The position numbers were made by a program, and so were the translations under genes. Below the pieces are notes generated by a model that did no database searches, had not been told where the DNA came from, and saw only the letters and a list, made by a program, of their open reading frames with translations. 64,000 nucleotides of DNA, taken from assembly GCF_000757885.1 (NCBI RefSeq), contig NZ_JQCR01000001.1, positions 434,001 to 498,000 of the forward strand, in the 5' to 3' direction. This document shows, piece after piece, positions 52,403 through 61,666 of the stretch (position 1 is the first letter of the stretch; every line of letters begins with the position of its first letter). The DNA comes from Paenibacillus wynnii (GTDB lineage Bacteria; Bacillota; Bacilli; Paenibacillales; Paenibacillaceae).

Positions 52403-52512
52403 CAAAAAAACCAAGTCCCTTGAGTAACCCGGCTGCCAGGTCATGATAGAATCATGACGGAAGGCCCGTGGCTTTGCGTCCCCGACTTTCGTACGGGTTT
52501 GCCTTTGTTCAA
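52403..52512 (-). promoter_or_regulatory. Cyclic-di-GMP-I (GEMM) riboswitch with terminator
   Basis: On the minus strand the leader reads AAAGGCAAACC, then GGGGACGCAAAGCCACGGGCC, a stem with ATGATTCTATCAT and CTGGCAGCCGGGTTACTC. These match the GEMM-I class: GCAAACC, GGACGCAAAGCCxC(G)GG and the receptor-side CCGGGTTACC. A short CAAG/CTTG hairpin with seven T follows (52403-52425) as expression platform. It lies 25-134 bases upstream of the secreted-protein start. Confidence 0.9.
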
Positions 52513-52548
52513 GCACCTGATTACTATACTCAAACAACAAGTTATCTA

Positions 52549-53763
52549 TTAAGCATGTTTATGCGGTAGACGCTTTTTCATCAAACCATTGATCTTCTCC
52601 GACGCAATAAGCATAACGATAATATAACCCACATTAACTATTGGGAAAATTACAAATGAAGTATTAGCCGCTACCCATCCAAGGAGAGGCGGCAGGATAG
52701 CGCCACCGGTATAGGCAACAGCCATTTGGTAGCCCATGATCTTCTGTGAATGTTTCTTTCCAAAGCGGACAGGCGTTTCATGCAGCATACAGGGGAAAAT
52801 AGGTGCAGATCCTAAGCCAACTAAGATGAAGCCGAATAGGGAAAAGATCGTTTGTAACGGAAGTACCAATAGGATCGCTCCAACCAAGGCTATGAATTGT
52901 CCTGTACGTATAAGCGTACGATTGCTGAATTTGAACGTAACAAATCCGGTTATAAACCGGCCTACAGTGATTCCTCCATAATACATAGAGACCCATTGTG
53001 CCGCTGCGGAAGCAGACATTCCTTTCACATTCACCAAGAAGCTGCTGCCCCAGAGGCCCATTGTTGCTTCCATCCCCACATAAAACAGAAAAGTTATTAA
53101 TGCCAGTTTTACACCCTTAATTTTCAAAGGCTTTTCATATTGCGCTGATTCTTCAGTTAAAGGATTAGATGTATCCTCTTGAACCTCTTCTTTTATATCC
53201 ACCCCGCCTTGATTCTCCAAGCGCTTCCACAGAGGAAGAGTAACGAACAGCAGTACCACCAGCGCGAATTGAATGATCGCTACGACAAAATAACCGCTTC
53301 TCCATGAATTGTCCTGTGCAATAAAGTGGGACATAATGATAGGTCCAAGCATGGCCCCGACTCCCCAGAAACAATGCAGCCAACTCATGTGATGTGCTTT
53401 GTAGTGGGTAGCTACATAGTTATTCAACCCTGCGTCAATAGAACCTGCTCCCAAACCCAGAGGTAAAGCCAATACAGCAAGCCAGATTATAGAAGGTGCA
53501 TAAGAAAATCCCAATAGAGCCACAGCAGTAACTGCTACACTAATAAAGGTAACCTTTCCGGTACCCAAGCGTTTTAGAATAGTCTCACTGCCTAAACTCG
53601 AGATGATCGTCCCCACTATGATAATAATAGAAAGCACCCCGGCCATTTCTACCTTTGCCCCGTATTCCACCTGCATAACAGGCCAAGCCGCTCCGAGCAT
53701 AGAGTCCGGCAATCCCAAGCTAATGAACGCCAAGTAGATGATGATTAAAAAAAGCGTAGCCAT
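52549..53763 (-). CDS. MFS transporter (FucP/NagP-like)
   Basis: A 404-residue major facilitator protein with about 12 helices. FISLGLPDSMLGAAWPVMQVEYGA and GLGAGSIDAGLNNYVATHYKAHHMSWLHCFWGVGAMLGP match the FucP/NagP sugar-symporter branch. SLLPHKHA at the C-terminus is basic. It is in an operon behind a ROK-family regulator (22-base gap), so it probably takes up a sugar or amino sugar. The start at 53763 follows AGGTGG; a GTG 12 bases upstream overlaps that site. Confidence 0.86.
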   Translation of the reverse strand: MATLFLIIIYLAFISLGLPDSMLGAAWPVMQVEYGAKVEMAGVLSIIIIVGTIISSLGSETILKRLGTGKVTFISVAVTAVALLGFSYAPSIIWLAVLALPLGLGAGSIDAGLNNYVATHYKAHHMSWLHCFWGVGAMLGPIIMSHFIAQDNSWRSGYFVVAIIQFALVVLLFVTLPLWKRLENQGGVDIKEEVQEDTSNPLTEESAQYEKPLKIKGVKLALITFLFYVGMEATMGLWGSSFLVNVKGMSASAAAQWVSMYYGGITVGRFITGFVTFKFSNRTLIRTGQFIALVGAILLVLPLQTIFSLFGFILVGLGSAPIFPCMLHETPVRFGKKHSQKIMGYQMAVAYTGGAILPPLLGWVAANTSFVIFPIVNVGYIIVMLIASEKINGLMKKRLPHKHA

Positions 53764-53784
53764 ATTGTTTACCACCTATATCTT

Positions 53785-54804
53785 TTATTTGGTTAACTGT
53801 AAGTTAGGTTCCAATGTGCTTAAGGTTTGCACGATCATCCCTTTCAGGTAATCTGCTGCAAAGTCCTCTGTGAGGATAATCTTCGGCATCGCGCTTGCCG
53901 GGAGCTGCGTGCTGCATAATTCCGTTATGGCATGAACATGCTCGGCTTGCAGAAAGCTTCCATATAACACAACGGAATCCGGATTCAGCACACTGCTGAC
54001 TGAAACCGTAAGTTTGGCGATTGCTTCACACAGCAGATCGAAGGAGGCAAGCAAAGACTCCTCCCCCCATGGAATCCCCAGCGGCATATTCGCCACTTCT
54101 CCAGCAAAGCTTCGTTTTCCCTTGTACAGCTTTCCGTTAATATATAAACCAGCACCCGGGGGAAACCGTTCTGGAAAATATAAATATACAATCGCGGAGT
54201 CAGGCGCAGCCTGAGTTCTGTTGCAAAACCCGATCACTGCTGCATTCACATCATTCTCCATCACAACCGGTTTTTGATAGCGATTCCTGAAATGCTCAGT
54301 CAAAGAGATACCCAGTAAGGCTTCATAGTCCGAAACAATCATTTCCCCATCGTATTCCGCACCGGGTAAGCCAAAGCCCAAGGCCTGAATGGAGGGATAG
54401 GCTATAAGCAATGGATCTATGATCTTTTCAAAAGTTGCGAGATCGATGATCTCCACCTTCACCTCTGCCTCGTGCATACAATGGCCGGATAGATTGACCA
54501 CAGTATGGCGGATCAGGATCAATCCATTTTTTTCAAAAGGGAACAAAATCAACGCCAGCGCGTAATCCACATTATATATATATTGTTGCGCAGGTCTCCC
54601 TCCGCTAGAGGAACTCAACCCACCTTCGAGCACTTCATTCTGTTGAACCAAATGCTGCAGCATTGTCCCTACTGTCACGATACTGAGTCCTGTTGTCTCT
54701 GCGATTTGCTTTTTTGTAGCTTGTTTCTTTTCCTTTAGTACTCTCCGTACCAAGTTTATATTGACCTCTTTAATAACCAGGGCATTTCCACCGATGTTCT
54801 CCAC
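53785..54804 (-). CDS. ROK-family transcriptional regulator
   Basis: A 339-residue ROK regulator. The N-terminal winged helix is NLVRRVLKEKKQATKKQIAETTGLSIVTVGTMLQHL (about 16-52), with SSGGRPAQQY after it. The sugar-kinase fold has ALGFGLPGAEY, MENDVNAAVIGF and GAGLYINGKLYKGKRSFAGEVAN. The CxCGxxGC zinc motif is missing, replaced by LGIPWGEESL, which is unusual. GAGGTGAG precedes the GTG start. It controls the downstream MFS gene or the divergent antiporter, most likely the former. Confidence 0.85.
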   Translation of the reverse strand: MENIGGNALVIKEVNINLVRRVLKEKKQATKKQIAETTGLSIVTVGTMLQHLVQQNEVLEGGLSSSSGGRPAQQYIYNVDYALALILFPFEKNGLILIRHTVVNLSGHCMHEAEVKVEIIDLATFEKIIDPLLIAYPSIQALGFGLPGAEYDGEMIVSDYEALLGISLTEHFRNRYQKPVVMENDVNAAVIGFCNRTQAAPDSAIVYLYFPERFPPGAGLYINGKLYKGKRSFAGEVANMPLGIPWGEESLLASFDLLCEAIAKLTVSVSSVLNPDSVVLYGSFLQAEHVHAITELCSTQLPASAMPKIILTEDFAADYLKGMIVQTLSTLEPNLQLTK

Positions 54805-54934
54805 GATCTCTCACCTCGGTTTAAATAATACTTTATAAAAGCATTTTAATAAATAGTTATTTTTAAAGCACAACAGTTTAAGGTACAATGTTAAAATACA
54901 TAATCATCCAAAATCCATAATCAAGAGGTGTCCT

Positions 54935-56164
54935 ATGCATCAGTTTAACGAAGTCTTTATTGAAATATTAATTTTACTAGCCATTTCTATGGGTGTTATT
55001 GCTGTTGCCAAAAAGATAAATCAGCCCTTTTCCATCGCTCTTGTTGTGGTTGGACTTTTACTAGGTACCCTTCATGTACCCTTTCTAGAACAGGCCGAAG
55101 GGTTCATCACGCAATCGCATGTTTTTCAAGCTATTATTATCTCTTTATTTCTGCCTATTTTGCTGGGTGATGCGACATTAAAGCTGCCCTTCTCCCATCT
55201 GCGCGAGCAAAGCAAGCCCGTAGTGGCCTTAGCTTTCGGCGGCACCTTATTGTCCTATCTCATTATAGCGTTGGCTGTGTATTGGATTCTCGGCTTGCCT
55301 TTGGTCATCGCCTTTACCTTTGCTGCACTCATGAGTGCCACCGACCCTATTAGCGTAATTTCCATCTTCAAATCCTTGGGCGTTCCCAAAAACGTCGTCA
55401 CGATTATAGAAGGCGAATCTCTATTCAACGATGGCATAGCTGTTGTACTGTTTCAAATTTCTTCGATTTACCTAATCTCCTATATGGAGATGGGCTGGCT
55501 CGGCATTGGGAGCGGGCTCCTGCTATTCTTGAAATTCAGCTTAGGCGGGATTCTCATCGGAGCGGTCATGGGCTTTCTTTTCTCCCAGCTTATTCGTTTC
55601 TATGACGACTATCCGCTGGAAATCGGCTTTTCGATGTTGCTCTTTTTTGGAAGCTACTTTATTGCTGAGCATTTCCATGTATCCGGGGTTATTGCTGTTG
55701 TGGTCAGTGGCTTAATCTTTGGAAGCTACGGAGCAAAGATTGGGATGTCGGAGACTACGAAAACCAATATTAACTCGTTCTGGGATGTGATCACGCTAAT
55801 CGCCAACTCCCTGATTTTCTTAATGATCGGGCTCGAAATTAAAAATATTAACTTTATGGATAAATGGGGCCTTATTGCAGGTGCCATTGTCATCGTATTA
55901 ATCGGAAGAACACTGGCTCTATACGCAAGTCTTCATTATCTCAAGAACTTTCCTGCCGCTTGGAAAGCCATTCTGAACTGGGGCGGTCTGAAGGGAAGTC
56001 TGTCCATTGCTCTAGCATTAAGTTTGCCTCCGTCTTTCGAGGGTAGGCAGGATGTTTTGGTGCTAACCTTTAGCGTGGTTTTATTCTCCCTTCTAGCTCA
56101 AGGCTTAACCATTAAACCGCTTGCCATGAAGCTGGGATTAACACAGGAAAAGAAAACCGGCTAA
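54935..56164 (+). CDS. CPA1-family Na+/H+ antiporter (NhaP-like)
   Basis: A 409-residue antiporter with about 12 helices. KKINQPFSIALVVVGLLLG is near the N-terminus. The ion-binding region is ALMSATDPISVISIFKSLGVPK followed by EGESLFNDGIAVVLF (conserved Asp in FNDG). NWGGLKGSLSIALALSLP is near the C-terminus. It exports Na+ or K+ in exchange for protons. AAGAGGTG precedes the ATG. Monocistronic, divergent from the ROK gene. Confidence 0.92.
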   Translation: MHQFNEVFIEILILLAISMGVIAVAKKINQPFSIALVVVGLLLGTLHVPFLEQAEGFITQSHVFQAIIISLFLPILLGDATLKLPFSHLREQSKPVVALAFGGTLLSYLIIALAVYWILGLPLVIAFTFAALMSATDPISVISIFKSLGVPKNVVTIIEGESLFNDGIAVVLFQISSIYLISYMEMGWLGIGSGLLLFLKFSLGGILIGAVMGFLFSQLIRFYDDYPLEIGFSMLLFFGSYFIAEHFHVSGVIAVVVSGLIFGSYGAKIGMSETTKTNINSFWDVITLIANSLIFLMIGLEIKNINFMDKWGLIAGAIVIVLIGRTLALYASLHYLKNFPAAWKAILNWGGLKGSLSIALALSLPPSFEGRQDVLVLTFSVVLFSLLAQGLTIKPLAMKLGLTQEKKTG

Positions 56165-56268
56165 ATCTCATTCCTCTAAGTAGCCCACCCAAGAATTCAG
56201 CTTCCTTCTAACATATGATGCATTATTTAGGCCTATAGGCTGTGATCTGTATCAAAGGAGGAAAGTCA

Positions 56269-57660
56269 GTGGCCCTCAAGCGGAAAGGAAAACCTGCAAG
56301 AAGGATCAGAACTGGGCGGGTGAACAAGAGGAAAAGGTTGTTAAGAGGAACAAAAAAGAGAAAAATATCGATAGGTAAGAGGCCTCTTAAGAAAAAGAAG
56401 TCCCGCAGGTCAAAACGTAGAAAACCGACTAGGCGCAAGGTTCTAAATATTCTTTATATCGTCCATTCCTTTTACCCAGAGACCTATACAGGAACCGAGA
56501 AGTTCGTATTCAATTTGGCCAGATCCATGCAAAGCAAAGGGCATCGCGTCAAAGTCGTTACTTACAGCGATGGTATGCCGGAGAGTTATTCTCATACTTT
56601 TGGTGAAGTATTGTATAAAGAATATGAATATGAAGGCATTCCTGTTCTTGCCTATCGCCATAAACATATGGACCCTGCCCAGTTCTTTGAAATCGGGAAT
56701 ATGGATTTGACTCTGTTCGCACAAAAAGTAATTAAGAAGGAAAAACCCACCCTCATCCATATTGGACATCCAATGAGAGCTATGGACTTTATACAGATCA
56801 GCAAACGTCTCGGGATTAAATACATCATTACTTTAACTGACTTTTGGTTTGTATGTCCGGCGGGAACGATGCTCCAAAAGAGTAATGCGCTGTGCAATGG
56901 GCCCGACATGGGCCGAAATTGCCTCACTCACTGCCAAATCCCTAATGTTCAGCAACGGCTAAGCACTCATGTCCCTCTCTTAAGGGCGGCTAGCAGAGTC
57001 TTTTCCCCTTCCGCTTCCTTAGCTGGTCTAGTTAGTAGGAACTTACCGGATATTCATGTGGAAGTCCAGAATCACGGGATCAACTATGATACCATTCGGC
57101 GGAATGAGCGGGTATACCAACCTGGTGACTCTTTAACTTTATTCTACGGCGGGTCTCTCAATACCCATAAAGGCGTGCACCTGATCCTTCAAGCAATGTC
57201 GATGATCCCATCGGACCGACTTCAACTGAAGATCTACGGCTCAGGACCTTCCGAATATACGGCATCACTCCAACAGGCCGCTGCCTCCGATGATCGTATT
57301 TCCTTTTGCGGGCTATATTCGGAAAATGACATTCAGCAAATCTATCAGGAAGTTGATATCGCTCTGGTCCCCTCCATTTGGTATGAGAATTATCCGTTAG
57401 CTCTTCATGAAGCACTCGCCAGTCATGTTCCTGCACTGGTATCAGACATAGGCGGCATGGCAGAGAAGGTGCAGGACGGGTTCAACGGGTTAACCTTCCG
57501 CGTAGGGGATGCCGAACATCTCGCACAGCGGATTGTTGAATTACTTGATAACCCGACGTTGCTGAATGTATTCAAGGCCAATATGAACCAAGTTGAAATC
57601 CCGTCTATTCAACAAGAAGCCGTTGCGTACGAAGGTATTTACCATTCTGTTGCCCGTTGA
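56269..57660 (+). CDS. GT4-family glycosyltransferase with a strongly basic N-terminal tail
   Basis: A 463-residue GT-B glycosyltransferase. The first about 57 residues are over half Lys/Arg (KKRKISIGKRPLKKKKSRR is part of it). The GT domain starts LNILYIVHSFYPETYTGTEKFVFNLARSM, and the C-terminal half has LFYGGSLNTHKGVHLILQAM and PSIWYENYPLALHEALASHVPALVSD (conserved E-X7-E region). The GTG at 56269 follows AAAGGAGGAAAG. The tail could bind acidic polymers such as teichoic acid, nucleic acid or spore surface. The sugar acceptor is unknown. The gene stands alone. Confidence 0.85.
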   Translation: MALKRKGKPARRIRTGRVNKRKRLLRGTKKRKISIGKRPLKKKKSRRSKRRKPTRRKVLNILYIVHSFYPETYTGTEKFVFNLARSMQSKGHRVKVVTYSDGMPESYSHTFGEVLYKEYEYEGIPVLAYRHKHMDPAQFFEIGNMDLTLFAQKVIKKEKPTLIHIGHPMRAMDFIQISKRLGIKYIITLTDFWFVCPAGTMLQKSNALCNGPDMGRNCLTHCQIPNVQQRLSTHVPLLRAASRVFSPSASLAGLVSRNLPDIHVEVQNHGINYDTIRRNERVYQPGDSLTLFYGGSLNTHKGVHLILQAMSMIPSDRLQLKIYGSGPSEYTASLQQAAASDDRISFCGLYSENDIQQIYQEVDIALVPSIWYENYPLALHEALASHVPALVSDIGGMAEKVQDGFNGLTFRVGDAEHLAQRIVELLDNPTLLNVFKANMNQVEIPSIQQEAVAYEGIYHSVAR

Positions 57661-57701
57661 TGGGAATTAAGCAGGTTATTAGAACAGATTCAGACATTTT
57701 A

Positions 57702-57735
57702 AGGTCAACCGGAGTGTATAGGTTGGTCTTTTTTT
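57702..57735 (+). terminator. Terminator of the glycosyltransferase gene
   Basis: AGGTCAACC / GGTTGGTCT stem followed by seven T. Confidence 0.8.
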
Positions 57736-57815
57736 GTTCTGTTCGCCTAAATGTCCTCCACTCCTATACCGATATATAAAATTAGAAGTATATCGATCAT
57801 CAGGAGGAACCTCAA

Positions 57816-60179
57816 ATGAGAAAGAACACGGGTACACTTTTAGTCTCATCCATTTTATCCGTTGTCCTACTCCTTAATACTGGAGCGGCATATGCGAATA
57901 CAAGTCAAGACGAAGCCCAGCAGGAAGTTATTATTACCTACCATAATAATCAGGGAAAAGAGACGATTCTCGAGGACAGTGTTGAAATCCAACATGTATT
58001 TCAGACGATTCCAGCCGTTTCTGCCACGGTAACAAGTGCCGATCTTAAGGAACTTATAGACGATCCCAATATTGCTTATATTGAACGAAATGTCCCCTTT
58101 ACGATTACTGCAGAAGAGTATACAACGGCATCGGCAGCAACGATACCGGCAGAACAATCCCAGTGGGGCTTCCAAGCGGTTAAGCCCACAAAGTTGTGGG
58201 AGAAAGGTTATACCGGAACAGGTGTCAAAGTGGCCGTGATTGATTCCGGCCTTTATGCCCACCCGGAACTTTCCGTTGCAGGTGGCATTTCTACCGTTGA
58301 TTACACAACCTCTTATACGGATGATAACGGGCATGGTACGCATGTGGCCGGGATCATCGCTGCCAAAAGCAATAACGGAGGCATGGTAGGTATCGCACCG
58401 GACGTGCTGCTCTATGCTGTTAAATCTATGGACGCTAATGGTGACGGCAATTTGCAGGATGTATTGGAAGGAATCGATTGGGCGATTCAGAACCATATGG
58501 ATATTATTAATTTATCGCTGGGAACCACGTATTCATCCAATTCTCTCAAAGATATAGTGGATCAAGCCTATGCGGCAGGCATCATTATGGTAGGCTCGGC
58601 AGGCAACAGCGGAGCTGGAACAAACACAATCACCTACCCCGCCAAGTATGACAGCGTGATTGCCGTTTCAGCGATGGATGTGAATCAGGCCCGCGGTGAT
58701 TTTTCTTCAACAGGTCCGGAGAATGAAATCTCCGCGCCGGGCGTTGGTATTATTTCAACGGCTTCCGGAGGAGGTTATGCCAAGACAAGCGGCACCTCCC
58801 AAGCAGCTCCACATATTACAGGTATGCTTGCTCTACTGAAGCAGGAACATCCGTTGTTATCCAATGTACAACTCCGTGAAGAGATACGGAGATATGCTAT
58901 CGATTTGGGAGCACCCGGACGCGATGATGAGTTTGGTTATGGTTTTGCGACGTTTGCTAAAGAGTTTGACGTCACTGCACCTGCCGAGGTTAGCGATCTA
59001 ACGGTTAGTGAAGTTACAGCAAAAACCGCAACAGTCACATGGATAAATCCGCAAGATGCCGATTTTGCCAAAGTTAATCTATACGCCAATGGAGTTTTTG
59101 CGGGTGAGGGTTCCGGCATCGCCTATACTTTCACAGGACTCACTCCGCATACAGATTATAATCTTCAAGCCAAAACCGTGGATACAACAGGCAATGTCTC
59201 AGCAGGCCAAAATGTGATGACTGCAACCTTGGCTGAAGTGCCACCTATAGACACAACTACACCAACAGAACCTACTATAGATCTTACTGCTCCTGGGGAG
59301 GTGTCTACACTGGGGGTTGTGGACGCCACTTATGCCTCCATTCAGCTTCGTTGGACGAATCCTTTAGATGCCGATTTTGCCAAGGTTAAGATATTTGTAG
59401 ATGGAGAATTTGTGGATGAGACGACTAAAGCAGATTATAATCTGACAGGCCTGACCTCGGATACTGTATATAACATAGTTATTAAAACATTGGATTCCAC
59501 TGGGAATTCATCTGTAGGTGCTGCACTTCAGGCAAGAACGCTAGCGGCAGTCCCACTTGTCACCGCTCCTGACTCGGTAATTCCGACACCGCTTCCCGAT
59601 GTGCCCTCATTGCCGGCAAACATTACCCTCCCTCCAACAGGAGGAAGTGCGGTCATTTTACCTCCGGATGCACAAGTGGCTGAATTGAAGAAAGCCAAAG
59701 CATCTCTGGATGAAGCAAAGAAGTTGTTGACCATGATTTCCTACTTCGAAGCAAAGTATGACATAAACGCCCTATCTGACGCGGATAAGCAGAATCAATT
59801 CCAACAAGAATTGGATCATCTCAAGCTTGAACTAGGTGCGAAGGCGCTTTTGGCGAAAAATGAGGTTCGTCCTTCCGTTCCTATTAATGTCAGTGTCCAA
59901 GCAGCAATGAAGAGTGAAAGTTACAAGTATATCGATGTATCTTCCATTAAACCGGGTGAGAACGTTTTTGTTGTGGACAGCAAAGGTGAAGTGGTCACGG
60001 ATCTTCAGGTGTATGTTTTGTGGAACCGCATCTTCGTCAAGCCTGTGAGTGGTTCATTCGTTTCCAAAGGAATGTATACCCTCATCATTGATAAGACCGT
60101 TAAAGGCAAACCGGCGATGAATTCATCCCAGTCCTATTCTCTTAGCAACCCGCTTACTCTAGACTTTACGACTCGATAG
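57816..60179 (+). CDS. Subtilisin-family (S8) serine protease with FN3 domains
   Basis: A 787-residue secreted protease. Signal peptide 1-27; inhibitor I9 propeptide about 30-100 (VIITYHNNQG ... IAYIERN). The S8 catalytic domain has Asp143 (VAVIDSGL), His173 (NGHGTHVAG), oxyanion Asn264 (GSAGNSG) and Ser328 (SGTSQAAPH, where most have SMAAPH). Two fibronectin type III domains (about 388-470 and 490-575) share DADFAKV. A Pro-rich linker, a helical region (VAELKKAKASLDEAKKLL) and a beta-rich C-terminal domain of about 100 residues follow. Extracellular protein degradation is likely. AGGAGGAACC precedes the ATG. An SLH gene follows. Confidence 0.95.
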   Translation: MRKNTGTLLVSSILSVVLLLNTGAAYANTSQDEAQQEVIITYHNNQGKETILEDSVEIQHVFQTIPAVSATVTSADLKELIDDPNIAYIERNVPFTITAEEYTTASAATIPAEQSQWGFQAVKPTKLWEKGYTGTGVKVAVIDSGLYAHPELSVAGGISTVDYTTSYTDDNGHGTHVAGIIAAKSNNGGMVGIAPDVLLYAVKSMDANGDGNLQDVLEGIDWAIQNHMDIINLSLGTTYSSNSLKDIVDQAYAAGIIMVGSAGNSGAGTNTITYPAKYDSVIAVSAMDVNQARGDFSSTGPENEISAPGVGIISTASGGGYAKTSGTSQAAPHITGMLALLKQEHPLLSNVQLREEIRRYAIDLGAPGRDDEFGYGFATFAKEFDVTAPAEVSDLTVSEVTAKTATVTWINPQDADFAKVNLYANGVFAGEGSGIAYTFTGLTPHTDYNLQAKTVDTTGNVSAGQNVMTATLAEVPPIDTTTPTEPTIDLTAPGEVSTLGVVDATYASIQLRWTNPLDADFAKVKIFVDGEFVDETTKADYNLTGLTSDTVYNIVIKTLDSTGNSSVGAALQARTLAAVPLVTAPDSVIPTPLPDVPSLPANITLPPTGGSAVILPPDAQVAELKKAKASLDEAKKLLTMISYFEAKYDINALSDADKQNQFQQELDHLKLELGAKALLAKNEVRPSVPINVSVQAAMKSESYKYIDVSSIKPGENVFVVDSKGEVVTDLQVYVLWNRIFVKPVSGSFVSKGMYTLIIDKTVKGKPAMNSSQSYSLSNPLTLDFTTR

Positions 60180-60239
60180 TCAATAGAAAGAAGAAATGCA
60201 ATACAAGAAATTAAAGCTTATAGACAGGGGATTATCACC

Positions 60240-60884
60240 ATGAATAGTAGAGCACTGGCAAAGGTAGTTCTTGCAGCAGCACTCCTCGTATCTTTTTACG
60301 GAATATCAGGAGTTCGAGACGTAAAGGCAGCGGATTTGGTGAGCACGTCATTCTCCGATGTTCAAGCAAACCAATGGTATGCTTCCACCATTCAGTGGGG
60401 CATTTCGCAAAACATGGTGAAGGGCTATGCGGATGGCACCTTTAAACCGAACAAGACGGTTACCGAAGCAGAGTTCCTGGCTTTGTTAATTCGTGCCTTT
60501 GAGCCTAACCTAAGTAATAACGGAGAAAATCATTGGGCTAACCCTTACTATATTAGAGCAAAACAGTTGAACTACCCTGTAAAAAGCTATACCCTTATGG
60601 CTTCGAGAAAGGAGGTCATTTTGCGTACACAAGTAGCTGAACTCATCTCCGCTGCGGAGGGTGTTCATTTCAGCGGAGATGATGCAATTCATTACCTGCT
60701 TGCCTTTGGGTTAGCTAATGGCAGTGATCCCGCTAAACTATCCATCCAAAGCTTCGGCGGATTGAACAAGCTTACTCGTGCGGAAGCCTTGCAGTTTGTA
60801 AAGAATCTTTATGAGAACGGGGTTGGCGGCTTACTGACCAGACCCGCAGAAGCAACAGACCCGCGCGATATCCCGGCAATATAA
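60240..60884 (+). CDS. Exported SLH-domain protein
   Basis: A 214-residue exported protein with signal peptide 1-31 (VVLAAALLVSFYGISG). One good SLH domain spans about 38-90: FSDVQANQWYASTIQWGISQNMVKGYADGTFKPNKTVTEAEFLALLIRAF. A second, weaker one follows (NHWANPYYIRAKQLNYPV) and a third near 150-195 (LTRAEALQFVKNLYENG). SLH domains bind pyruvylated secondary cell-wall polymer. There is no other domain, so it may be a surface-layer accessory. It lies 60 bases after the protease, probably in the same transcript. Confidence 0.85.
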   Translation: MNSRALAKVVLAAALLVSFYGISGVRDVKAADLVSTSFSDVQANQWYASTIQWGISQNMVKGYADGTFKPNKTVTEAEFLALLIRAFEPNLSNNGENHWANPYYIRAKQLNYPVKSYTLMASRKEVILRTQVAELISAAEGVHFSGDDAIHYLLAFGLANGSDPAKLSIQSFGGLNKLTRAEALQFVKNLYENGVGGLLTRPAEATDPRDIPAI

Positions 60885-60888
60885 GCAT

Positions 60889-60934
60889 AAAAAGGGATTG
60901 CCTTGAGTCTAATGACTCTCTGCAATCCCTTTTT
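60889..60934. terminator. Bidirectional intrinsic terminator
   Basis: AAAAAGGGATTGC / GCAATCCCTTTTT outer stem with an inner GAGT/ACTC hairpin. It serves the SLH gene and the convergent TetR gene. Confidence 0.93.
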
Positions 60935-60946
60935 CATTAACATCAT

Positions 60947-61549
60947 TTATTCCTTTTCAATCCTGCAAATTGAATTAATATGATGAGTTAAAACATCGGC
61001 GACACGCTTTCGATCCAAGCGCTCGGGTTCAAGCAAAGCATGCAACGCCAATCCATCGACTAAGGCATACAAATGTTCAGAGGTCATTTCCTTATCCAGA
61101 TCTTTTCTCAACAATTGATGCTGGTCCAAAAATTCGATTAAACTGCCCATTTCGCTAAAAAAACCTTCGTGCTGTGTATCAAGCTGTTCCTCTGCATATT
61201 TACGATGAAAGGTGAAGGCGAACCACACCTCCATTTCAGCCATTTTAATATCATCTACAGGCACAAGTTCGAGCAAAATCCGAATGACTTTTTCTTTTGG
61301 CGGTAAGTCGCTAATCCCAATCTTCTCAATTCGGGCAGTGGCCCGATCCTTCACGAGATTCATGGCATAGGCTAGCAGTTCATCTTGGGTAGAGAAATAG
61401 TGGCGCAAGGCCCCCAATGACAACCCCGCCTCTTTAGCGATATTTCTGACAGTCGCCCCCTTCACCCCCTGTTCCAGGATGACCCGCCATGTGGCTTTAG
61501 CGATATGAGTTTTTTTCTCCGTGGGATCTACAATTTTTGGCATGTCCAT
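60947..61549 (-). CDS. TetR-family repressor
   Basis: A 200-residue TetR protein. HTH at about residues 14-60 (ATWRVILEQGVKGATVRNIAKEAGLSLGALRHYFSTQDELL). The ligand domain is of the TetR_C_6 type. It is divergent from a membrane-protein gene, and the shared intergenic region carries two similar palindromes, so the two genes are probably co-regulated by it. The ribosome-binding site before the ATG is weak. Ligand unknown. Confidence 0.9.
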   Translation of the reverse strand: MDMPKIVDPTEKKTHIAKATWRVILEQGVKGATVRNIAKEAGLSLGALRHYFSTQDELLAYAMNLVKDRATARIEKIGISDLPPKEKVIRILLELVPVDDIKMAEMEVWFAFTFHRKYAEEQLDTQHEGFFSEMGSLIEFLDQHQLLRKDLDKEMTSEHLYALVDGLALHALLEPERLDRKRVADVLTHHINSICRIEKE

Positions 61550-61584
61550 ATTGTATCAAAAGGAAAAGTAAAACTCAATAATAT

Positions 61585-61648
61585 AGTACAGTTGTATTAT
61601 TAAAAACCAGATGTTATAATTTCTCTTATTTAATAATACAATTGTATT
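61585..61648. promoter_or_regulatory. Twin TetR operators and promoter of the membrane-protein gene
   Basis: AATACAATTGTATT (61635-61648) is a perfect 14-base palindrome. AGTACAGTTGTATT (61585-61598) matches it at 12 of 14 positions. The promoter TTGTAT (61592-61597), 17 bases, TATAAT (61615-61620) overlaps the first box and the second lies just past the start site, a good arrangement for repression. Confidence 0.75.
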
Positions 61649-61666
61649 GGAAAAGGGGGGCGTAAT

